Shown here: one piece after another, positions 1-8,162 of the stretch | How the letters are laid out: each line of letters begins with the position of its first letter | Numbering within the stretch: position 1 is the first letter of the stretch | From: Gudongella sp034006985 | Lineage (GTDB): Bacteria > Bacillota > Clostridia > Tissierellales > Tissierellaceae | Assembly: GCA_034006985.1 (NCBI GenBank) | Contig: JAVERT010000018.1 | Coordinates: 1 to 55,361 of the forward strand | Reading direction: 5' to 3' | Length of the DNA stretch: 55,361 bases | Translations under genes and position numbers: made by a program | Notes under the pieces: generated by a model | Database searches by the model: none | Told to the model about the DNA's origin: nothing | Seen by the model: the letters and a program-made list of their open reading frames with translations, nothing else

Positions 1-126
1 GTTTTAAAAGTTTATCTTCACAGTATGAAAAAGTGAGACTGTCTTAATGAACCGCCGTATACTGAACAGTACGTGCGGTGGTGTGAGAGGACGATAATTA
101 AAATAATTAATTATCTCCTACTCGAT
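1..126 (+). mobile_element. Group II intron, 3' end (domains V and VI)
   Basis: Positions 51-82 form a domain V-like hairpin: ACCGCCGTA and the facing CGTGCGGTGGT close over TACT-GAAC-AGTA. It is followed by GTGAGAGGACG and a domain VI-like stem ending in CTCCTACTCGAT at 126. This order, with the intron ending in AT, is typical of the 3' end of bacterial group II introns whose reverse transcriptase lies upstream. The reverse transcriptase is outside the window, so whether the element is intact cannot be judged. The exact 3' boundary (126) is my estimate from the CTACTCGAT signature. Confidence 0.8.
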
Positions 127-195
127 TGTCATTTATTTATTAAATACTAATACTTTAGGGTAACAATAAATAACTAGTTACTTAGGGGGAATAGA

Positions 196-1308
196 ATGGA
201 AAATAGAGAATATAAATCTTTAAATAAAAACGAGAAGAAAACAATACAAAGAGGAATTACAAGGCTTTTTTTGAAAATGGGGTTTTTAGCATTTGGTGGT
301 CCTGCCGCTCATATTGCTATGCTTGATGAAGAAGTGGTAACTAGGAAAAAGTGGGTTAGTAGAGAGAAGTTTTTAGACTTTATGGGCGCTACTAATCTAA
401 TCCCAGGACCAAACTCAACTGAGATGGTTATGCTTATGGGATATGAAAGAGGAGGTTTGCTAGGTCTTTTTAATGCTGGATTCTTTTTTATTTCACCAGC
501 TATGTTTATAACATTAATATTTGCTGTAATATATACTAGATATGGCTCTATTCCAGATATTAGTATTTTTTTAGCGGGTGTTAAGGCAGCAATCATGGCA
601 GTTATTATAAATGCACTTTATAGATTGTTTACTAAGATTATTAAAACAAGAGCTTCATTTGTTTATGCAGCTATTGTTGGGTTGATATATTATTTAGGGA
701 TTTCAGAAATACCCCTATTATTTTTTGCAGGTTTATCTATGATGTTATATAAAAATAAGGATAAAATTATTAAAAAAACATATTCCCTAAGTTTACCTAT
801 AATTTTTTTAACATTTCTTAAAATAGGTTCAGTCCTTTATGGAAGTGGGTATGTTTTATTAGCTTTTTTGGAAGCTGAATTTGTTGAGACTTTAGGAGTT
901 TTGACCCAACAACAAATACTTGATGCTGTAGCGGTGGGGCAGTTTACTCCGGGGCCTGTGTTTACAACGGCAACCTTTATAGGATATTTATTAGGGGGAT
1001 TCCCAGGTGCAATACTCGCCACATTAGGGATATTTTTACCGGCCTTTACTATTGTTGCAATACTTAAGCCTATAATTCCTAGAGCAAGAAAATCCAAATG
1101 GTTATCGGGAGCTTTAGATGGTGTTAATATAGCATCAGTTGTGTTGATGCTATTTGTATCTATTAAGCTTGGAATTGGATCAGTAACAAATATTCCCTTG
1201 GCTATTATCTTTGTATTATCTATAATAGGATTAATGAGGTTTAAGATTAATACAGTCTGGCTGATTTTAGGTGGTGGACTTATAAATTATGTCATTAGTA
1301 TACTATAA
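196..1308 (+). CDS. chrA: Chromate transporter (CHR/ChrA family)
   Basis: This is a membrane protein of 370 aa with two homologous CHR halves. The first carries LAFGGPAAHIAMLDEEVV (about residues 31-48) and LIPGPNSTEM (about 69-78). The second carries AVGQFTPGPVFTTATFIGY (about 250-268). The rest is mostly hydrophobic helices. The length fits the long, bidomain CHR family, whose characterised members export chromate; many clostridial members have no tested substrate. An AGGGGGA ribosome site sits six bases before the ATG. The gene follows the group II intron tail and precedes an unrelated aminopeptidase by 19 bases, so the two may be co-transcribed. Family assignment is firm; chromate as the real substrate is not shown. 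Confidence 0.88.
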   Translation: MENREYKSLNKNEKKTIQRGITRLFLKMGFLAFGGPAAHIAMLDEEVVTRKKWVSREKFLDFMGATNLIPGPNSTEMVMLMGYERGGLLGLFNAGFFFISPAMFITLIFAVIYTRYGSIPDISIFLAGVKAAIMAVIINALYRLFTKIIKTRASFVYAAIVGLIYYLGISEIPLLFFAGLSMMLYKNKDKIIKKTYSLSLPIIFLTFLKIGSVLYGSGYVLLAFLEAEFVETLGVLTQQQILDAVAVGQFTPGPVFTTATFIGYLLGGFPGAILATLGIFLPAFTIVAILKPIIPRARKSKWLSGALDGVNIASVVLMLFVSIKLGIGSVTNIPLAIIFVLSIIGLMRFKINTVWLILGGGLINYVISIL

Positions 1309-1327
1309 CTTTAAAAAGGATGATTAT

Positions 1328-2629
1328 ATGAAAAACAAACAAACATTTGCTAAAAGTTTAATTGAGTTTATCGATAAGAGCCCCACATCTTTTCACGCTA
1401 CAAAAAATGTGGAGGAAGAATTAATTAATAGCGGATTTAAAAAGATTAATCTGCAAGATAAGTGGAATTTAGAAAAAGAAGGTAAGTATTATATAATTAA
1501 AAATAATTCAGCAATTATTGGATTTCAAATAGGAAACGGGGAAATAGAGGAAGATGGATTTAAAATTGTAGGGGCACATACAGATGCACCGACTTTTAAA
1601 ATCAAGCCTAATCCTGAAATGACAGTGGAAAACAAATATTTAAAATTGAATACAGAAGTTTATGGTGGGCCAATTATGAGTACTTGGTATGATAGACCTC
1701 TTTCTATAGCAGGTAGAGTAAGCATAAAAACTGATAATCCATTAAGACCAAAAGAACTATTAATAGATATGGAAAAGCCAATGCTTATAATACCAAACTT
1801 AGCAATCCATATGAATAGAAGTGTAAACGATGGAGTTAAAATAAATCCTCAAATAGAAACTTTACCACTACTATCAAATATCAACGACAAGTTTGAAAAA
1901 GAAAATTTTATAGTAGAATTAATTGCAGAAAAACTTCATGTAGAAATAGAGGATATTTTAGATTTTGAATTGTTTTTATATGGTGTAGAGAAAGGTTCAT
2001 TGGTAGGATTTAATGAAGAATTTATATCTGTTGGAAGACTCGATGACTTAGCAATGGTTCATGCAGGATTAAATGGTATTATAGAGAGCAAAGCGAGTAA
2101 GGCTACTAATATCTTAGTTTGCTTTGACAATGAAGAGGTCGGAAGTGGAACAAAACAAGGTGCTGCAAGTCCTATGCTCAGAACTGTGCTTGAGAGGATT
2201 GCACTTGCTATGAATAAAGATAAAGAAGATTACTATAGAGCCTTGTCTAATTCCTTTATAATATCAGCAGACCAAGCTCATGCACTTCATCCAAACTACG
2301 TAGATAAGCAAGACCCAACTAATAGACCAGTAATCAATGGAGGACCAGCTATAAAGTTTGCAGCAAATCAGGCATATACGACAGATAGTTTCTCTTCTGC
2401 CGTATATGAGGGGATATGTAAGTCTATAGATATTCCAGTCCAAAAGTATGCAAATAGATCAGATGCAAGGGGAGGTTCTACTATAGGACCTATATCTTCA
2501 TCTCAACTTGATATAGCTTCAGTAGATATTGGGAATCCAATACTTGGAATGCATTCAATAAGAGAGCTCGGCGGAGTTGAAGATCACTTTAATGTATATA
2601 AGTTATTTAAAGAGTTTTATAGAATATAA
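1328..2629 (+). CDS. M18 family aminopeptidase
   Basis: A cytosolic zinc aminopeptidase of 433 aa, the normal size for the M18 (aspartyl aminopeptidase) family. Visible metal-site and catalytic motifs are GAHTDAPTFKIKP (His and Asp ligands), CFDNEEVGSGTKQGA (catalytic and ligand Glu pair), SADQAHALHPNY (Asp ligand) and the C-terminal GMHSIREL (His ligand). I place the start at the ATG preceded by AAAAGGA with seven bases spacing. An upstream in-frame start at 1289 would run inside chrA and has no ribosome site. It removes N-terminal residues, often acidic ones, from peptides. A hairpin lies just downstream of the gene. Confidence 0.9.
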   Translation: MKNKQTFAKSLIEFIDKSPTSFHATKNVEEELINSGFKKINLQDKWNLEKEGKYYIIKNNSAIIGFQIGNGEIEEDGFKIVGAHTDAPTFKIKPNPEMTVENKYLKLNTEVYGGPIMSTWYDRPLSIAGRVSIKTDNPLRPKELLIDMEKPMLIIPNLAIHMNRSVNDGVKINPQIETLPLLSNINDKFEKENFIVELIAEKLHVEIEDILDFELFLYGVEKGSLVGFNEEFISVGRLDDLAMVHAGLNGIIESKASKATNILVCFDNEEVGSGTKQGAASPMLRTVLERIALAMNKDKEDYYRALSNSFIISADQAHALHPNYVDKQDPTNRPVINGGPAIKFAANQAYTTDSFSSAVYEGICKSIDIPVQKYANRSDARGGSTIGPISSSQLDIASVDIGNPILGMHSIRELGGVEDHFNVYKLFKEFYRI

Positions 2630-2642
2630 TTTTTTATCATAG

Positions 2643-2664
2643 GGATGGACGACTCTGTCCATCC
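2643..2664 (+). terminator. Hairpin downstream of the M18 peptidase
   Basis: A perfect 8-bp stem (GGATGGAC / GTCCATCC) with a six-base loop lies 13 bases after the stop codon. There is no clear U tract directly after it, only a T-rich stretch about 16 bases further on, so it may be a weak terminator or an mRNA-stabilising 3' hairpin. Confidence 0.5.
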
Positions 2665-2883
2665 GGTTAGCCTAGACTTAATTTTATTAAATAAAATTAA
2701 TTACTTTCCTCGAAAGTGTACTCGATAGGGTACACTCAAAAAGGACAGTGGAAAAGACAAAGGAAATTAAAATTATCTGATGATTCAAAAAATGACTAAA
2801 GAGTGAACAATGACAATAAGTTAATGACATCTAAGTACAAATAAAAATATGTGCAACAAGTGAAGTATTTTAGGAGGCAACAC

Positions 2884-3642
2884 ATGTTTAAAGCTAAAAG
2901 GTTGTTAAAGACCAGTTGGAAAAGAATAGCGATGTTTTTTTTCATTGCAACTTTAATATCTAATATTTTTAGATTTGATATTTTTGAATTAAACTTAGTA
3001 CTTGAAAAGTTACCAACTTGGATCTTTATATTAAGCATCGTTCTTCTTGAAGGTAGTGGAGTTATTATTGGAGCATTAATAATTATTCCATTTTTGAAAA
3101 AACAAAGAAATATAGAAATGTCATTATTTGGGACTTCTAAATCAAAAAGTCTTCTAATGATTGCTGTTCCAATTATACTTTTGACAATCATTGGAGTGAA
3201 AAATGACTTTGGAATGAATTTTTATATCTATGGATTTATTTCAGGGATTGGAACTTTACTCTATTGTGTAATGGAGGAATATGGTTGGAGAGGTTATTTG
3301 CAAGAAGAACTGAAAACATTAAAACCTCATCAAAAATACTTAATAATTGGATTTATATGGTATTTATGGCATTTGACATTTTTGACAAAGGCAAGTATTG
3401 GCGACAACTTCTTCTTTTTAGGGATGATGATTTTCGGTAGTTGGGGAATTGGACAAGTGGCTGAATCAACAAAATCTATTATTGCTAGTGCTTGTTTTCA
3501 TATGATCATTCAAATTATGTTTTTTAATTCTTTAATCAAAAACGGAATTGATGGAATTGAAAAAATGATAATTTTAGGAGTTTCAGTAGTTATTTGGTTT
3601 GTAATTATCAAAAAATGGGAAAAACAAAGTAAGCTATCTTAA
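2884..3642 (+). CDS. CPBP family intramembrane glutamic protease
   Basis: A multi-pass membrane protein of 252 aa of the CPBP (type II CAAX, Abi) family. The defining motifs are visible: EEYGWRGYLQEEL (EExxxR) at about residues 135-147, then FIWYLWHLTFL with the second-motif histidine, and ACFHMI near the C-terminus. Bacterial members include bacteriocin self-immunity proteins and membrane proteases. No bacteriocin gene is visible nearby, so the role is open. The start is set by AGGAGG six bases before the ATG; the longer GTG start at 2851 lies upstream of that site and is unlikely. The gene sits directly before a decayed integrase, which suggests it arrived with, or was inserted beside, a mobile element. 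Confidence 0.85.
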   Translation: MFKAKRLLKTSWKRIAMFFFIATLISNIFRFDIFELNLVLEKLPTWIFILSIVLLEGSGVIIGALIIIPFLKKQRNIEMSLFGTSKSKSLLMIAVPIILLTIIGVKNDFGMNFYIYGFISGIGTLLYCVMEEYGWRGYLQEELKTLKPHQKYLIIGFIWYLWHLTFLTKASIGDNFFFLGMMIFGSWGIGQVAESTKSIIASACFHMIIQIMFFNSLIKNGIDGIEKMIILGVSVVIWFVIIKKWEKQSKLS

Positions 3643-3661
3643 AAGAAGATCGAGGACCTGA

Positions 3662-3982
3662 AGGCTCTTAGAGAGTGTAGATAGTCTAGATACCTATGCT
3701 ATGGATGATTATGTCTTTAAATCAAGGCAAGGTGAAAACAGCCTTTTAACCAGACAACAAGCATTAAAGATATTAGAAGATTCAGCGGCGGCTGCTGAAA
3801 TTAAAGAAAATGTTGGTACTAATACGCTAAGAAAAACTTGGGGTTATCATGCCTGGCAAAAAGGTTTTAGCCCTACTTTAATCATGGAAACTTTAAATCA
3901 TAGCAATTTAAGTATGACTAAAAGGTATTTAGGGATCAGATAAGATGAAATTAATGATATTTATAGGAGTTTGAATATATAA
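3662..3982 (+). pseudogene. Tyrosine recombinase/integrase, C-terminal remnant
   Basis: This fragment reads as the C-terminal part of the catalytic domain of a phage-type integrase: DDYVFKSRQGEN, then TLRKTWGYHAW with the box II arginine, LNHSNLSMTKRYLGI with the catalytic tyrosine. The frame meets TAA at 3941-3943, but beyond it the same frame continues DEINDIYRSLNI and then a second stop. That is the expected C-terminal tail of this family, so the first stop looks like a CAA-to-TAA nonsense change. The N-terminal two thirds are missing: the frame opens only at 3662. The histidine usual before LRKT is Asn. It is a dead relic, not an active integrase. Confidence 0.82.
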
Positions 3983-4000
3983 ATGCAGAACTATATAATT

Positions 4001-4031
4001 AAAAGCCACAGCAACTTTGTTGTGGTTTTTT
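4001..4031 (+). terminator. Rho-independent terminator after the integrase relic
   Basis: CCACA and TGTGG close a hairpin that is further paired by AAC/GTT across a two-base bulge, followed by a run of six T. It separates the relic from the cation transporter operon. Confidence 0.75.
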
Positions 4032-4094
4032 AGTGGTTTTGTATTTTGAATTTTAGGGTATATATCAACTTGAACATTAGGATTGGAGGATAAG

Positions 4095-5270
4095 ATGATT
4101 ACGAATTGGATGTTACAAGTTTTACTTAAAGGAAAAGAGGATTATGCAAACGAAGATACCAGATTAAAAGTTGGATATTTTGCTAGTATAGTGGGAGTTG
4201 TTTTAAATGTTATATTAGCAATATCTAAAATTATAATAGGGACGTTAATATCATCGATAGGAGTTGTGGCGGATGGAATTAATAATTTTGCAGATACTGC
4301 ATCCTCTATGATTACATTAATAGGATTTAAGATGTCTAGCAAACCTGCGGATAAAAATCATCCTTACGGACATGGTAGACTTGAATATATTGCAGCTTTA
4401 ATGGTTGCATTTATTGTTATTCTAGTAGGATTTCAGTTTGTAATGTCCTCAATAGAGAGAATAAGAAATCCAAAAGATGTTTTATTTGAACTTATACCAT
4501 TTATTATTTTAGTATTATCTATTTTAGTAAAAATCTGGCTAAGTATATTTAATAAAAAACTTGGAGAAAAAATTAATTCTGGTGGACTTAAGGCAACTGC
4601 GACAGATGCTTTTGGTGATGTACTGATAACAATGGTAGTCGTAATTTCAATAATTGTATCCCAATTTACAGATGTTCCTATAGATGGATTTATAGGATTA
4701 GCTGTTTCAGGATTTATTATATTGGCAGGATTAAATCTTGTAAAAGATACAATAAGTCCACTAATTGGAGAAGCACCATCCAAGGAGCTTATCGATGGGA
4801 TTTATAATGATATTTTGGAATATGAATATATAACAGGAGCACATGATTTATTTATTCATTTTTATGGAGTAAATAGAGCTATGGCTACTATAGATGTTGA
4901 AGTCCCTGGCGATCTTAGTGTTGTAACAGTTCATGATATCATTGATAAAGCTGAAAGAGAGCTTGGTGAAAAATATGGCATAACTATAGTAATCCATATG
5001 GATCCACTTGCAAAAGAAACAAAAGAAGTATTTGAGCTGAGAAAAAAAATCAAGACTATAGTAAAAGCGGATCCGAGAGTGCAATCTATCCATGATTTTT
5101 TAGTATTAGATGGATGTACTAAAAAGGCTGTGGAATTTCATGCAGTTATAGATCAATGTAAAAATATAAATCAAATAAGTTTAAATGAGATAAAAAAAGA
5201 ACTTGAGGAGCTAGTATTAAATGAGATTGAGGATATTGATTGCAGAATTATAATAGATTTGAATCATTGA
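4095..5270 (+). CDS. Cation diffusion facilitator (CDF) transporter
   Basis: A metal exporter of 391 aa in the cytoplasmic membrane. It shows the CDF pattern: an N-terminal membrane domain with GVVADGINNFADTASS (the helix-2 metal site, xxADxxNNxxD) and HPYGHGRLEYIAAL, then further helices with ATATDAFGDVL (the helix-5 HxxxD-type site, here with Thr in place of His), and a soluble C-terminal domain from about residue 210. It is longer than the usual 300 aa because of a second C-terminal segment. Start at the ATG after GGAGG (five bases). It lies 15 bases before a gamma-glutamylcysteine-ligase-like gene. Coupling metal export to thiol synthesis is a plausible metal-stress theme. The metal (Zn, Mn, Fe or other) cannot be read from sequence. 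Confidence 0.9.
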   Translation: MITNWMLQVLLKGKEDYANEDTRLKVGYFASIVGVVLNVILAISKIIIGTLISSIGVVADGINNFADTASSMITLIGFKMSSKPADKNHPYGHGRLEYIAALMVAFIVILVGFQFVMSSIERIRNPKDVLFELIPFIILVLSILVKIWLSIFNKKLGEKINSGGLKATATDAFGDVLITMVVVISIIVSQFTDVPIDGFIGLAVSGFIILAGLNLVKDTISPLIGEAPSKELIDGIYNDILEYEYITGAHDLFIHFYGVNRAMATIDVEVPGDLSVVTVHDIIDKAERELGEKYGITIVIHMDPLAKETKEVFELRKKIKTIVKADPRVQSIHDFLVLDGCTKKAVEFHAVIDQCKNINQISLNEIKKELEELVLNEIEDIDCRIIIDLNH

Positions 5271-5285
5271 TTCAAGGAGGAAATT

Positions 5286-6602
5286 ATGGATTATAATAAA
5301 AAAGTAGAAATGATTGAGAATTATATAAGACAAGGTGAAAAAAAAGAAGAATATTTTAAGTTAGGAATAGAAATTGAGCATTTTGTATTGAATAAAAATA
5401 CTCTCGAAAGCATTTCTTACTATGGTAAGGATGGAATAGAACAGTCACTTAGAGAGATGATGAAAAAGGGATGGGTGGGGCAGTATGAAGGTGATTATTT
5501 ATTGGGTTTGAAGAAAAATGACTTAAATATAACACTTGAACCTGGAAGCCAATTTGAAGTGAGTATTGATTCAAAAAGAGAAATATATGAACTTGAGAAA
5601 GGATATTTAGAGTTTTTAGATGAACTTTTACCGATATTGGAGAATAAAGGACAGGTACTAGCAGCGCTAGGATATCATCCACTAACACAAATTGATGAAA
5701 TAAAGTTACTACCAAAGAAAAGATATGATATTATGTTCAATTATTTTAAAGATAAGGGTTCACATGCTCATAATATGATGAAAGGGACAGGGGCTTTGCA
5801 GGTAGCTATTGATTTTTCAAGTGAAGAGGATTATCATAAGAAATTTAGGAGTCTAAACGCTTTAGCACCTGTTTTTTATGCTCTATTTGAGAATGCGCTT
5901 TTTTTTGAAAAAGAACCTTGTCAAACACATAATCTAAGATCTTATGTATGGTTAAATTGTGATAATGATAGAGCAGGTACGGTAGAAGGAGCACTTTCAG
6001 ACGAATTTTCATATAAAGATTATGCTAAATATATCCTAGAAAGACCTCCTATATTTACAATAAGAGATGGAGAATTGATAGAAACTAAAGATAAGAAAAC
6101 TAAGGAGATTTTAAACTCTGAGACAACAAAAACTAATGAAGTTGAGCATCTTCTCTCAATGTTTTTTCCAGATGTAAGAACAAAGAAGTATATTGAGATT
6201 AGAATGATGGATTCAGTACCATACCCTCTAAATTTCTCCGTGGTCGCTCTTATTAAAGGACTTTTTTACGATGAAGAAAACCTTGATGTCATATATAAAT
6301 TCATCAAAGATATAAAAGATGAAGATGTTTATAAAGCCAAAATAGATATGCTTAGCTATGGTTTAAAAACGCCATTTGCAGGGAAAACTATTCTGGAAAT
6401 AGGAAAGTGGCTAGTAACACTTGCAGAAAAAGGTCTACGAAATGAAGAAAAACATTATTTGGAGCCACTAAAAGATTTGTTAGAAAAAGGTTTAAATCCT
6501 TACCTATATACTCTGGAGGAGTATAAAAGAGGTGATAGGAAAAAAGCTATAGAGTGGGCAATTTTAAGGAGAGAAAAAAATGGATTCATTAAAGATAAAT
6601 AA
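5286..6602 (+). CDS. Glutamate-cysteine ligase-like (GCS2 family)
   Basis: A 438-aa carboxylate-amine ligase of the plant/EgtA-type glutamate-cysteine ligase (GCS2) family. Family motifs are LGIEIEHFVLN near residue 27 (glutamate-binding Glu pair), NITLEPGSQFEVS near residue 79 and KGTGALQVAIDFS near residue 162. The known reaction of the family is ATP-dependent joining of the gamma-carboxyl of glutamate to cysteine. The ribosome site AAGGAGG precedes the ATG. The 3' end overlaps the next gene by 23 bases, a sign of tight translational coupling with the ATP-grasp enzyme. Substrate could be cysteine or another amine. Most clostridia lack glutathione, so the final thiol may be unusual. Confidence 0.85.
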   Translation: MDYNKKVEMIENYIRQGEKKEEYFKLGIEIEHFVLNKNTLESISYYGKDGIEQSLREMMKKGWVGQYEGDYLLGLKKNDLNITLEPGSQFEVSIDSKREIYELEKGYLEFLDELLPILENKGQVLAALGYHPLTQIDEIKLLPKKRYDIMFNYFKDKGSHAHNMMKGTGALQVAIDFSSEEDYHKKFRSLNALAPVFYALFENALFFEKEPCQTHNLRSYVWLNCDNDRAGTVEGALSDEFSYKDYAKYILERPPIFTIRDGELIETKDKKTKEILNSETTKTNEVEHLLSMFFPDVRTKKYIEIRMMDSVPYPLNFSVVALIKGLFYDEENLDVIYKFIKDIKDEDVYKAKIDMLSYGLKTPFAGKTILEIGKWLVTLAEKGLRNEEKHYLEPLKDLLEKGLNPYLYTLEEYKRGDRKKAIEWAILRREKNGFIKDK

Positions 6603-7902
6603 TGAATATATAGATATGGTATTAAAAAATCAGAATAGGTATTCTGATGATTATAGACAAACATTAGATAAAGTTACAAATTCTACTGCGATTTACAAGG
6701 GGAAGCCTGTTCCGTTTTTGTACAATCCCATGTTTTTTACTTTGGATGATGAGAAAAACTTTAGTAAAATTGGACAGACGATGATAGAAATAGGCGATAA
6801 GGTCTTTAAGAAATTTGTTCAGGATACAAAATACAGAGAAAAATTTGGTTTTCCAGAATTTATCGAAGAACTGATGCTACTTCCAAACAATTATAATATC
6901 AATGTTCCTATTGGTAGATTTGATATTTTCTATAAGGATATGGATAACTTTAAGTTTTGCGAGATAAACACAGATGGATCGTCTGCTATGAACGAAGATA
7001 ATACAATTGGAAGAGTTTTATTAGAAAGTTTAGCATTAAAAGACTTTTCTAAGAAATACAGCTTAGAGAATAGAGAACTTATAGAAAAATGGGTTAAAAG
7101 AAGTATAGAAATTTTTGGGAAATGGGACTCAAATAATTTAAAGCCAAATGTAGCAATAGTTGATTTTGAAGAAAGTGGTACACCTTATGAGTTTTTAGAG
7201 TTTAAAAAAGCATACGAAATTGCTGGATACAATTGTATAATAGTAGATCCAAGGGATTTAGTTTATAAAGATGAGAAGCTATATTATGAAGACTATCGAA
7301 TTGATTTAGTGTATAGAAGGATAGTAACATTTGAACTTATTGAAAAAAGAGATGAACTAAAAGAATTTTTGAAAGCTTATAAAGAAAATGCTATGTGCGT
7401 TATTGGGACAATAAGGTCTCAACTTATGCATAACAAGATTTTTTTTAAAATTTTACATGATAAAGAGACTTCAGAATTTTTATCAAAAGAAGAAAATGAA
7501 TTTGTAAAAAATCATATTCCATATACAGGAGCTTTTGAAGGCCCTGATGAAATTCTTAAAAAAGTTATGGTTGATAAAGATAAGTATATTATGAAACCTT
7601 CAGATAAAAATGGATCGCATGGGGTTTTTGTTGGTAGAGATTTGAGTTCTAAGGATTGGGAAAATAGATTAGAGAGTGTGTTTAATGAAGATTATATATA
7701 TCAGGAGTTTGTTGAGCCCTATAAGAGAGACTTTTTAGTATATGCAGATGGAAGTTTTAGCAGGGAAAGTTTTAAATCTATAGTGGGAATATTTATGTAT
7801 AAGGAAGAATATGCGGGTCTTTATACTAGAATTAGTAAAGACAATATTATTTCAGGACTTACGAGTTATTTTACCGTTCCCAATATTATAGCTGTGAAAT
7901 AG
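6580..7902 (+). CDS. ATP-grasp enzyme, glutathionylspermidine-synthase/circularly-permuted-like
   Basis: A 440-aa protein resembling glutathionylspermidine-synthase C-terminal domains and circularly permuted ATP-grasp ligases. Visible are FKFCEINTDGSSAMNEDN (about residues 127-144), a typical substrate/ATP-site signature of these groups, IVDPRDLVY, and KYIMKPSDKNGSHGVFVG with the ATP-binding lysine (about 343-360), followed by YIYQEFVEPY. It starts inside the ligase gene (23-base overlap, after AAGGAGAG). Paired with a GCS2 enzyme it probably extends gamma-glutamyl-cysteine with a second amino acid or amine. It is not a classical GshB or GshF. The product is unknown. The cation transporter upstream is likely in the same operon. 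Confidence 0.75.
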   Translation: MDSLKINNEYIDMVLKNQNRYSDDYRQTLDKVTNSTAIYKGKPVPFLYNPMFFTLDDEKNFSKIGQTMIEIGDKVFKKFVQDTKYREKFGFPEFIEELMLLPNNYNINVPIGRFDIFYKDMDNFKFCEINTDGSSAMNEDNTIGRVLLESLALKDFSKKYSLENRELIEKWVKRSIEIFGKWDSNNLKPNVAIVDFEESGTPYEFLEFKKAYEIAGYNCIIVDPRDLVYKDEKLYYEDYRIDLVYRRIVTFELIEKRDELKEFLKAYKENAMCVIGTIRSQLMHNKIFFKILHDKETSEFLSKEENEFVKNHIPYTGAFEGPDEILKKVMVDKDKYIMKPSDKNGSHGVFVGRDLSSKDWENRLESVFNEDYIYQEFVEPYKRDFLVYADGSFSRESFKSIVGIFMYKEEYAGLYTRISKDNIISGLTSYFTVPNIIAVK

Positions 7903-7945
7903 GCTAATAAACTTGAATAAATGACCATTTAAGTCTAGTTATAAC

Positions 7946-7974
7946 TTTACTTTAAAATATAAATGTGTTAAAAT
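7946..7974 (+). promoter_or_regulatory. Putative sigma-70 promoter for the riboswitch 1 operon
   Basis: TTTACT and TAAAAT are separated by 17 bases, with the expected start near 7981, seven bases before the first paired strand of the riboswitch. Both boxes deviate from consensus, so this is a positional prediction. Confidence 0.5.
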
Positions 7975-7984
7975 TATATCTAAG

Positions 7985-8078
7985 AGATTCTCCGAGTACT
8001 ATGACCTTTGAGAGGTGGTTGTAGTACCGTTAGGGTTTAGTGGGAAACTACTAGGCCTCCTGTTGGAAAGGAGAAGTT
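7985..8078 (+). ncRNA. Moco/Tuco riboswitch 1 (aptamer)
   Basis: The element matches the molybdenum-cofactor RNA motif. P1 is TTCTCC (7988-7993) with GGAGAA (8070-8075). P2 is GTACTA (7996-8001) with TAGTAC (8022-8027). A hairpin GGTTTAGT / ACTAGGCC (about 8034-8056) is followed by the conserved CCTCCTGTTGGAAAGG. The order CCGTTAGGG, hairpin, CCTCC(C/T)GT, GGAAAGG is the same as in the E. coli moaA leader as I remember it. The P2 region is compact and lacks the extra stem of the E. coli RNA; such short forms have been linked to tungsten cofactor, but I cannot test ligand choice. It sits between the thiol operon and the SLH/pterin-fold operon. Confidence 0.85.
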
Positions 8079-8109
8079 ACAACATTTCCAAGGGGATGTT
8101 GTTTTTTTT
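8079..8109 (+). terminator. Expression-platform terminator of riboswitch 1
   Basis: Stem ACAACATTTC / GGGATGTTGT (10 bp with two G-U pairs) over loop CAAG, then eight T. It lies after P1 and does not use aptamer bases. The sequence GTTGTAGT (8018-8025, part of P2) can pair over 8 bp with GTTACAAC (8076-8083), which contains the terminator's 5' arm, giving an antiterminator. Ligand that locks P2 would free the terminator, so an OFF switch is predicted. Confidence 0.8.
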
Positions 8110-8162
8110 GACAAGAAAATTAGCTCTCGAAAAATAAAAAAAGTGAAGGAAGGTTGGTATTT

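Noticed and set aside
2884..3642. CPBP protein as bacteriocin immunity
   Set aside because: No bacteriocin precursor or exporter gene is nearby.
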